A DNA stretch of 64,000 nt from Hetaerina americana (Eukaryota > Arthropoda > Insecta > Odonata > Calopterygidae), in the NCBI GenBank assembly GCA_022747635.1, contig JAKTNV010000001.1:27073990-27137989 (forward strand), given 5' to 3'. A model generated the notes under the pieces. It did no database searches, was not told the origin of the DNA, and saw only the letters and a list, made by a program, of their open reading frames with translations. Shown here one piece after another: positions 37,401-49,400 of this stretch. Position numbers and translations under genes: made by a program. The first letter of the stretch is position 1. Every line of letters begins with the position of its first letter.

Positions 37401-40400
37401 GGAATCATTACATAGGATAGCCCGAGAGAGGCCAAGTGCATCTGCTGTAGCACTACTCATACCCTCAACAAGTCGGTGCTTTGCTTTCTTTAGTGCGAGG
37501 TCCAGGGAGCGAGGACCACTAACCCCAGTCCCTGAGTTCCCAGGTGGATGCAGTTTGTTATACTGGATAGTCACTTCGTCCTATGATATTCAAATGCAAA
37601 AAGGAATGGAGAAAAACATAAGTAATTTGAGTTTTGAATACATGGTCAATGAAAGGGAAAATATTGTGCAAAAAGAAAGTGAAATGACTCAAGTTTTTAA
37701 AAACAATGAAAATTTATAAAAGGATGATTTGAATGATTCAGTGGCACCAATGCATTTTTTGGCTTTCAGGAAGTTATGGTTGTCACCCACAAACAAAATG
37801 GAGGATTATCTGAATTATACTATAGCCTTCTCTCTTCTTCAAATTCACACTTGCACGTAAAGTGCCACACAATGAATAAATGAATGCTGAAGATTCAAGA
37901 GTAAAACTGTAAATTTATCTAATTATTTAATGATTCAATAAATGTTTATAGAACTTGTTTTTGCAACCAATTTCACTTTAAGTTCCAGCAATCTTCACTG
38001 AAAACTCCACAGATCTCTTTGTTTTTGAACTTATCTTTAATAATTGGTTGCATGTGCAACAAGATAAAATGAATGACATCTCTCTTTGTCATGAATCTAC
38101 CTGAATTTCATGAATTAAATTCCTTTTGCATTTCATCAAAAATGAAAATAAACTTCTAATAATAAACCTTCTAGAATGTCTAAAAGAATATTACTTAAAG
38201 GTTTCTCACTTTTGTTGCCTGTATCATTCTAGCCACCTCAACTTTAGTCTTTCCTTTCACCGACTGCCCATTTACACCCACCAATTCATCCCCACTCTGC
38301 AGACTCCCTTCTTTTGCTGCTGGGGTGTCATCAAATACCTGTGGGTTGAGTTTAAGTCTTTTTGAGAAAAAGTTAAATGAACAAAGAAGGGAAAGGCTTT
38401 TATAGCCATTCACAAAAAGTCCAAAATACATAAATTACAAAGTATTATATAGTAAGTAATAATGAATTGCATGGTGTTGACCAGGGTCATTGTTAAGTAA
38501 TTTGTATACATTAAAGTTTAATGTTTTCTTCAGTGCTTTTACGCATATCAGACTATGTATTGCAGAACATTTTTTGATCTTGAATTTATTCAATTTGAAC
38601 AAGTTTAAGAGAACTTTTTGATTCACAATCAATGATAATAGACAATATGAGTCGGAAAATCATTTCATATTCAAAAACAGAAATTGCTTAAAAAGTTAAA
38701 CTTTCTGGAACTATATGATTATTTTTGGGTAAAAACAATATTAACATGTTTCCACATATTTACTTATTTATTAAACAACAAAGTTGCATTACAGAGTGAT
38801 GTTGTCATGACTATTTCTATCGTCCAGTACCTTCAAGTACTGAAGATATAACTCTGCAACCAAACCTGGTCATTGAATAAATGTTTGGGCATGTTTATGA
38901 AAGTTAAATGTAGAAATGCAAATTATTGTCTTTAGCCTAGTATAATAGAACTAGTTTTAATGTGTGTTAAATACAACTAGATTTTAATGTCAATAATAAA
39001 TTTGATGTTCACATATGATGCATACATACCAATGAATATGGAATCTGAGCCCTTTCTAATGAATGTATGAATGATGTACCTGTAAATCTCAATTACAATG
39101 ATTAGCCTAATGTCTGTGCTAAGATACAAGGGAAAGGGGCTCAGTTAATGGATTCACAGTGCCTGAGGCACAGCTCATGGGGCCTCATCTGAATACTTCA
39201 TGTAATGTGTGAAACACAGTATTTTGTGTCCAAATATGTTCGAAACAAGATCCAAGTAATACAGACATAGGTAAATATTGCTAAATAGGAGATTAATTCA
39301 ATATTTCCAAAATATTGAGGATTAGAAACATAGCAGTTAATCATGCATGAAATGTAGCATGACATGTTATTAACAAAAATACATGTATTCTTTAAAACAT
39401 TTTAAATTTTCATTTTTTTCCCTGACAAAATAATCATTATTGGACTCCTATCAGAGTAGAGCCTATGGCATGTCCCACTATAATATATGGGCCACTATAA
39501 TTAATAAACCCTGTAAGGACATTAACACTGGAACATTTCCAAATTGGTCTCAGAGCTAGTTTATAGGCATATGTTGTTGTTAGTTGCATCATGAATAAAA
39601 AAATCATTCCCATTTTTAAAGCATAAAAAGTCAATTTTTATTACGAGATTTTTAGATATCACAATAATTTTTTTATTTTTCAATCTCACCTGAACTATGT
39701 AGAGACAAGGACATAACGGAGCTCCTCCTCCAATACTGATTCCAATCATGTTGCTACCATCTTTGTTCAGCTTCACACTTCCTGATGTAACTGTCATGCC
39801 CCTGTTATATCACATGTGACCAAAATAAAATTTAAAACTTTGCAACAGAAATGCAACTCTTGATGGATTCAAAAGATATTCAAATACTTTAACAGGAAAA
39901 CTGCAAAGCAATCAGGCACACAATATTTTAAGTTAAGTTAAGGCAATACAAAAATCAGGAAACTTTTATGCATTATCAATTTTTGTACCAAAAATACATA
40001 ATCCATCTTTTCTTTGTCTATTTTACATTCATGTTTGCTAGATAAATAGATGGTCACAAAAAGATAATGTAGGTGAGATATTAAATTCATATTGAAAGAA
40101 AAGTTTCTCCTCTGCTCTAGTCTTACTTCATCACTAAGAAAATTAAATACTCATCATATATTCAATCCTATTAAAATTAGTGCAACCAAAAAATGACAAA
40201 ATATACACAGGAAATTAATACAATAATTAATTTGGAAAATAGTGTAGGTACAACTGCTATTCAGGTTACTTGTTTCCAAAACCACTAGAGGAGTCTTATG
40301 CTTTTCTTAAATAAAAACTAGATCATGAAAGGAAACGAAAGAAATAAAAAATGGAAATCTGTTACAAACAGTAACCTCAGTAAAAATAGGTACATATGGT

Positions 40401-43400
40401 TAATGACAAAGACACAATTCCAAAAACATCTTTTTAAGCTTAAAGGTCATGCAAATTCCACACATGCAAGCATTGCACCAATTTTTTCAAAGCATTTTTC
40501 CCAGGCATTGCTTTCAAATTTTGAGCCCCCATTCCAGGCTTAATTACAGCTAAGAAATGCTTTAATGCTGAAATGAGGAATTATGGAAAGAAGATGCAAT
40601 ACACAGATACAAGGTTTAAACACAAGTGAACGATTTGATAGATGTAGGAAGAATGTAGAACACTAAAAGCTTTACAAGTGTTTTAATGACATAGGTAACT
40701 GATTCAAGAACAACTTACTACATATCAAGTCCTTAAGCAATATCCTGGTTGTCAATAAAAGACAACATTTATGCATCACTGGAATGCAATGTAAAGGTTG
40801 TTATTAGAATTCAGCTTATTTTGGGAGTAATTACAATTCTTTCTTTACCCCTTATCTTTTTCCATACCTCCTGATGCATATACAAGCAGCAAAAGCTGTC
40901 TAGCCTCATACATTCCTTTTTTAAACTCTATAGTTCTACAGTGTCATTAATCTTGGCTTAAATTTGTGTCAGTGCCAATTTAAACGATAAAAACTCTAAG
41001 GAAAAAGTGCTTTTCCTTAAGCAGCTACATGGTTCTGCAAAGCCATGAGTACCAATTATCCTGTTTGCCTACCCTTCAAAATGAATCCTACCTTCAAAGC
41101 TTATTGCAGCAGCTTTACTTTTACTGTATAAGTCTGATATTACCTTGAAAGTGAAACTACAGCTCTTAATATTTTCAATGCAAAATCAAAATGTTATAAG
41201 CAGCTTTGTAGCACTATGTCATCTGCTACTAGTGTAAGTCTCAGTTAATTTTCACATGGTCCATACTAGATGTAAGAGTTGGGAGGTGCCTATCTATATC
41301 ATTCTGGTGAGAGGCTTACCAGTTTTATGTGATGGATACATGTTATGCATGGTTTATATAAGGTCAGTACTACTTATATAGGTAGCTCAATTTACTTTAA
41401 TGAGCATTAATAATACTTTTTGATACAATATTCACAAAAGAGAGGCAAATAATTTTAAAATAAGTCTGATAATTAAAATGGAGGTACAATTATTTGTAAT
41501 GATCTCAGCATAACTTATGGTATGTTTTGAAGGGTTGGCTCACAGGATTGAGAGGCATTAACACAGTTGGCAGCCTCAGCGTCTGAATGGCAACTCCTTC
41601 AGATATGGGTATTCACCGTAAACATGTTTTAATGAAAGCAATCCTCTCAAAAAGAGAGCACTACAGATCATGAAAGAATATTGGCTACTTTTACGAGAGA
41701 AACTTGTTTTACAGTTTTATATTCCAGGAGTATATACCCACAGAATGCATCCACTAAATCACTTACAAACCATTCAATTACAGCCATTGACTACATCACT
41801 TTCATCATAACGTACATTTTGACTCGTTGGCATAAAGGTAAATTAGCTTACATATAACTATATCATTTTAGCAACCAGAGTTTTGTGAAAATTATTCTCA
41901 TAAAAGAGAGATAATCAAATTTAATCATTGATTTTCAACCAAAGACATTCCACCCAAAAAATGACCACATTCTCATTTCTTATATTATCTTCTTTTCTCT
42001 GCTTTTATCTTACGCACTGTGTATTTTTATACTTAGCTATCATTGAATCTACTTACATGCCTTGAATTTTGCTAACTCAGCTGCATACGCAGACTATTGA
42101 ATTAGCATGCAAATATTTATCTAAGCATCACCCTTTATGCCTATCTAACCAATAAATCCTCCTGAGTTTGTAATTTATGATGACACAAGACCAATCAAAG
42201 CAAAATTCCATCTAATATCAAACAAAGATGACTTAGTTTCATGGAACATGGCCATAATGAAAAATAACATTAGTATTTCCCACAGTTAAATGAGAAATAC
42301 AACTGGTCATAGTCGCACAGCAATTATCATATATGCAATGAAAATCGAATAAGTGCTGGTATACTATATAACTCCAGGATCAAAGGGAAAGAAGGGTGTT
42401 TGATGGGGTTAGGAAATGAGAGGAGGGCTGGATATTGGGGAGAAGTGAGAAGGATACGGCTACTTCAAGTCAAGGTGCCAGGATGTGCTGTGAAATGTCA
42501 TGAGATCCCAGCGGTGCTGTGGGAATATAATTGAGAAGTTAAGGAAATTTATGTCTTCAGGGATGACAGCAACAAGATTGAATCATCCAATTTTACAAAA
42601 ATCTTAGATCACAGGGTCATTTCACCAAAATCAAATTGAAGGCACAGGCATAATGAACACTTGTGAACCGTCAGATACAATCCTATTATACTCAACAATG
42701 ACAATTTTTTAATGTACCCCATTCGTATAAGTTAAAATCCTCCTTTGCCATCCTCATCTCTCCTTTAAAGCTATGTCATAACACAACCTGGCCTAAAAAG
42801 TCGAGATATATGCTTATCATATATCTCCCAATTCATTCTTCTTTCTTCTGAAGTCCCATTCTTTCCTGCTGACTAAGGAGTTACCTCTAACACAAGTAAT
42901 TACCTTTAGATTGCTCACCATGGTGGCTCAATGGCTAATACCGATTCAATAAGCTATAATCACTTTAAAATGTGGAACAACTGTGGTTATAGGCAAAGAT
43001 ACTGCTTAACCAACACAGTTCTCCTATGTATGAATATTCAGAATTTCCCCTAAATGCAAATTATCAGGTTTGATGCAAGAAGATTTTGAACTGAACTGAA
43101 GTCAATTCAGCTAGTGCTAATGTTTATCATATCTATAATAAGATTATTAGATGGAATCTTATAAGAGATGGATCAGATGATTACTACAATGAAAATTTAA
43201 TACTTTTAATATGCGTAATATTGGGTAAAGTATTCATCAATTCTATCCATTTAAATAATTTTTCATGCAATTACTTCCATTTTTGTGTTCAGGAGTAATA
43301 CTTAATTACAAAATACTTATGCTCCCATTGATAATATTGTAGACTATTTTTTTATGGAAAAGGTAATATTCTTTGTTCAGGTCTTAGTACATACACTGTT

Positions 43401-46400
43401 TTACATCTTTATTTATTATCATGTGACTTTGGAAAAATAAATTTTTAACGTATGGTTTCACTTAATGGCAGAGTGACACCATTCCAACCATAACCATGTC
43501 CAAATAAAAAGTGATACACATACTTTCTACCTTTCCTAAAATAAATTAACATTTTTAAATTCAGGTACACATGGTCATGAAATCATTTGTCATCAGGATG
43601 TGGACAAATTAGGAAATTGAAAAGGAATACAGCTTCCTCACAATGAAAGACAATAAGCAAAGGGTATTTATCACATCCACACATGTTAGCACTAGAATTG
43701 ATATTCATTTATCAAGTTCTTAAAAATTTAACTTTAGCTCTTTTAGACATTTTAACAGTTTGCATGCTTAACATAAAAAAGTAATATGAATGATTAGAGG
43801 CATGTAAATAATTTCAGAGCATGTATACACTAATCAATTTAACAAATGTAATCACACATTTTCAGTTTATCTGAGTGGATTCAGCAGATGCATTAGTAAG
43901 GGTCTCTGTTGATAGCACAAGACAGTTAACAAGTTCCAATTTAGGATTTACATAAAAAAATAATGAAAGCTCCAAAATTCTCGAAGAAGCTGCCACCACA
44001 GACACTGGTTGAAAAATATTTCCACACACTGATGAGCATCCCACTTACATTTTATCCTGGTAAGAGAGGAACAAAAGATGCCTCTCCCCTTCCTCCTCCT
44101 CTTCCTCCTCCAACTGCAGTGGAGGGATCCCCTCCAACATTTCCTCCTCCACCTCCTTCAGTGCCTCCTCCTCGACCCCAACACACATGGAGCATGAGTC
44201 TATTCCACCATCACCACTTTCTCTGGACTTAATATCACTCCCTAGACATTCTATGTCTATCAGAGCCCCCATTCTCTTACCATCAGCAGCTCCCTTACTT
44301 GAGCCAGACTTTCCGCCCTCCCCTTCTCCTTTCTTCCCTCCCCCTTCATCCCCACTTTGAATCATTTGCACGGATGGCTTTGGCCTGCCGGAGTAAGCAG
44401 GGGAGGCAGATGGTGCAGTCTTGGATTAATTTTTTGTCAGAAAGGGGGTTGAGGTGTTGCATGTTTTTGGAAAATATCCTTATGCATGCATAGAGAAATT
44501 TTTATGCTGGACAAACAACCTGACCAGAGCAGTATACTGCTATCGAATAACGCTGTTATGTAATGTTTTGAGAAGAAAAAATCTTTCTTTTTATTTTATT
44601 GCTAATTATTAAAGAAATTACTACCCAGGTATACTGAAAGCATCACAATCTTTTCTATTCCCAATAATTTCCTTGATTTTCTTGTTCTCATGTTTTTCCT
44701 GTTTCTATTGTCTATGTGTACCCCACTGAAATCTTAAATTTCATCATGTACATCACATATATGAAGTCTTGTTTATCAGTAAATAGTCATGATTGGTCAT
44801 TTTGCCAATTACATAAGCATATTTCTAGCAGTGGGGAGACACAAATATTTCACTCAGAATGTATTAACATATCAGGTTTATTCATGCACACAGGAAAGTT
44901 AGAATGGCTTTCCCAGATATGGTTTCTTTCGTAATTAATTTAATCTAAAGCATATCAATAAAAAGTAGTGAATCCGTTCCAAAAATAGCATCTATTCAAT
45001 CAGTAGATGATTAAAATGAATGAATAACAAGCATTTACATACATATTTAACAGTAGAGGAAAACCTACATGTAAGTGAATGAAAATTGATTGTGAATGAA
45101 TCAAAATATATTATAAGGATAAATAATTTGGTGCAAACGTTCAATCAGGAAACACAGACAATCAGTGAAATTTTCCGGACTGGTTTACTAAAAGCATATG
45201 TAAACCCAATTGGATTCAAGACAGCTGATATGCATGATACTCAATCATAATAAAAAACTAACTAGTTAGATACGTCATTTCAATAAATTCTTAAAATTAT
45301 TCTGCTATGACTACTCACTCATTCAGTGAAATTTGTTGGACAGTTACTTACTATCTGATAGTCTATATAAATCAAACATAAAAAAAAGTCCATACTTAAG
45401 TAAATAGGATATTTGTTGAGTGTATTTTATCCCCTCCTATCTTTTAATGTATAGACAGACATCTACATCATCTCTATCTACAATTTTTATATGCATACCA
45501 ACAATTATTAATCGTGAGGTTTGCTTTGATAGGTGAGTCTACTCAAAACTAAGCCTTTTGAAGTAAGTGAAATTCACTCATTCAGGATGAAGGAGTTGGT
45601 AGTTCATTTCCACATGTGAATACCCATTTTGTGTTCCCATTCCTGACTTTTTCCCAACAAATGTGCCATCCTTTTTCCAGGTCTTTTCACACTGTTTGAA
45701 ATCTGATTAGGTATTTTTTATGAATCATTACTTCAACACTTAATGTTGATCACTGAAGTCAGTCAAAATTATAGTTTTTGTCTTTGCCAAGCCCCCTTCA
45801 TATGGTCTAAATCTAACATGAACTGATCATACATTAAAAAGGAACACCTTTCTCATAGAAAATACTAATTCCCAATTCATATATTACCTCATTCCAGACT
45901 TTTTTTAGGGATTGACATTACATGACAGTTACTTAGATCTATCTTGGTCATTGTCTCATTTCTCCTCTGCTTTATAGTACTCAACAACCAATACTTCAGC
46001 TGTCCCAACACTCCTTCCATCTCACCTCCCACAGCCCTAATATATCTATATTTCCTCACTCCACCTCTCACTTCATATTATCTGATATTCCTCACCTCAA
46101 CGTTTTTCTAACATTCCAAGTCCCTATTCCAACTAGTTTGGTCCTCTTCTGTGTCTGCCATTGATTTTGCTTTACAAGGATTTTGTGAGAGGATGACTGC
46201 AGAAGCCTTGCCTCTCTCACTGCTGGGCACCACACAGACTGAGTCCCTTAGTTATCAAAATTGATTTTCATTGTAATGCTCATCTTCAGTGTCTTAGGTT
46301 AAATAATTAAGGTGGTTTCCCATTGCCTATCTCGATATTGCTTTTAATGTGACACCATCACTCAATGACCACCCCACTGGGGTCAGTTGCCTTGGCAGCT

Positions 46401-49400
46401 GCCTCATTGGGGGACCAATGCTGTGAGGACTACTTTTCTTTTGGCTCCTACCTTTCGACCTATCTGGCAGAGGTAACTCTACCTGGAGCAAATATCATTG
46501 CTTCCTGCAGCACAGCCTCAGGGGTCATCAGAATACCCAAGCCCTTCCACCACATTAAGGTTGCAGTCCATGGAGAGTAGTATTTACATATATTTACTGA
46601 AATTCTTGCCCACACCTTTAGTAAAACTACTCTATTACTTCATCAACTCTCTAGTAATCTCCTCCGTATTTTATTCCTTTTAACATTCATGATTAATTAA
46701 GTTTAATCGAAAGGTCACTACCATAAGAGTTTATCCTCGTAAACACTGAGTGTGTGCAACTCCTGAGGGGCAATGTGCTGCACAAACTTGAGTAAGAGAG
46801 TTTGCGACTTTTTTATTTCCCTATCTTACATATTTAATTATTTAAGTGTGATTGGTAATGCAATTACATTCCTCCTCATAAACCCTGAATGCATTTGAGA
46901 TTGTTTCATGAGGGTCACTGCATGTCACAAACCTGAGTGGTAGAGTGTGCACGATTGTAGTAAACAATTGAGTTTCACCCTCTCCCTTTTTTCACAGTCC
47001 TTTTCCCCACCCCTCTTTCCCCAAAGATTATGGCCTAAGGAATTCCACATATCCAGGGTTGCAGCTTGAGTTATTGCTCTGTATTTGTTTCTCCTCTGCA
47101 CCCTCTTAGATTAAATTGTTACACCATTTGGGCCAATTTTCTCTGGTTCTCGGATCGGTAGTAAAGTGCACGAAAAGTGCCACCAGGGGCCGTGTGCCTC
47201 ATCTAGCAATGCTGGTGGTTTTATTGTTGCATTAAAGCAATTATCATTTTTGTTGCTTATGTCATATTCGATGGTACTATCCAAAGTCATAACATAAGTG
47301 CTATCATTTCAGGCATCACTTTTGTGGTTTTTAATTTTTATCAAAAATTCTTCTCCGATGATTGAGAGAAATTGTTTTTGTTACTCTCAATAAAAAGAAA
47401 ATGGAAAGATTACAAAGCTAAATAAAAACTGAGCCCCTACAACATGATGACATGATATTTCTTACCAACTAGAACCCAAATTTGATCTGGCACTCCTATT
47501 TTTCAGAGCTCCAAATGAAAAGTACTCTGAAAAGTCTTAACTGTAGGTATGTAACAAATGCTGTACCATTTATTACCAACATCAGACTCTAAATGTGCTA
47601 ATTATGAGAACTTGCAGCATTGAGAAACAGGTCCCTTGATTGATGACACATGGTCGTAATCTCAATCAATAATTATGGGTTAATGGGAATGAGAGGCTCA
47701 ATTTCCTAATCACCGTAATGATTCCATTGATGATTCATTGTCAATTGAAAAACATTTCAGATTAGTATTTCAGTTTTATCATTTACCACTTCCATCAAAA
47801 CAAAAAAATCTGTACTATTCCAGTATATTTCAACACCATTTGACCACTTTCAACTCAAAATGAAATCATTTTGCAACAGTTTAAGTATACATTCATATGA
47901 ATTCGGAGAAGATAAAGAAACAATAATAGAATTCAGAGAAAGTGCCAGGATATGTTGATGAGGAGATGAGTATTTAGTTTTGGAGTGTTCACAAGGTAGA
48001 TGCACCAAGGGAAATGGATGAGAGAGTTAAGAAGTATCATGAAAGGAAGGTAGTCAGGTGTTAGGGCCAAATCTAGGGCCTACATGGTGGGTGGGGTAGA
48101 AGTTAATAGAACAGCAGATGGGAATACCAAAGCATGATAAAAACAAGGGGTCCATGAATTCCAAGAGGGGTTGAAAGAATGCATTCAGAAGGGGCACATC
48201 AGAAACCCTTTAAAGTCTTACGAATAGGAGAGTGTTCAAAAGTTAAGGAAAATCTGAAAGGCATATATTAGGACGCGTGCATCCATTTCACTGACTGAGA
48301 CCATGTGGGTGAACAAAAAGGGAGGTTGACAAATATAGGAAAAATTACTTATGGGGAAAGATGAGTTATATTTATGGGAAAGGGAAGTGATTGTGCATTA
48401 AAGGGTGTAATTAATTACTATTTTTGTTGATGCATGCAATGATGTTAAACCCATTTCACACAGTCAAAACATGGCATAAAATTTTGTAAGTATCCAATTT
48501 ATTTTACTAATCAAACTTATCTTCACTATACAACACTGTAACAGTCAAAGGCTGAAATCACTATGAATTAAATAAAACAGTAAAAATACAGTCCCTTCTT
48601 TCTATAGATATTGGCCATTTGACATTATTAATCAATTTGGCATTGTGAAAAACCAAATATATTCCTGATGATGATGTGCAGCATCAAAACTATGGTCATG
48701 AAATATTAAATCTTTATTGTGAAAGTGTAGACTGTTTTTTACCCTCACTGAATATATTTACGAAGGCAGCATGATCTGGTGTTTTTATTTGTTTGTTGTT
48801 ATTAATGATGAGACACATTGCAAAGCCATCCCAAAACACCAAATATCTTTTAATCAGTCAATATCCATGTGCTTACATCTCTTTATCCTATGATACTGAC
48901 TAACTTTTGTGTTCCTGAAGATTTGAAAACTGGCTGAAAATATGCGGACATAAATATGAATTTTTTCATAATGATCTCATTATGGACCATAAATATATCA
49001 ATGAATGTTCCTTCTCCCATATGACTCAGAAGTAAAATGAAATATTATTATGTATATTTGAGACAAAATAATATAATATTTAGAAGCCTACAAGGAAGTA
49101 AAATGCCTGAATTTCACTGAGTGAAAATAATTTTCCCTGGCCAGGATTGAAATCCTCCATATCTTGCCAGAATCCCTCAATATTTGGCCAATTGCTTTAG
49201 CCAGTTGAGCCACTGAGCACCTAGGCTAAATCTACGGGCCTGATTTTTAAGCTTTGGAATTCTCACATTTCAGGGCACAGCAGTCAGCACACAACTCCTC
49301 TAAATTAACCATTGTGACATTCCCTGCAGTTCTTTGAATTTCCTATAATTTATTTCAAGGCTGTATTAGTGCTCAAGCAAGATTTCTGTGATAACTAAAT

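Noticed and set aside
42920..42960. ggtggctcaatggctaatac, SINE A-box-like
   Set aside because: No B box follows at the expected distance.
43862..44044. Minus-strand open frame of 60 codons
   Set aside because: Starts inside the candidate cassette exon's downstream intron, crosses the donor, and shows no similarity.
46365..46580. Plus-strand open frame of 71 codons
   Set aside because: Lies antisense to a LINE leader-like segment and has no start context or splice partners.
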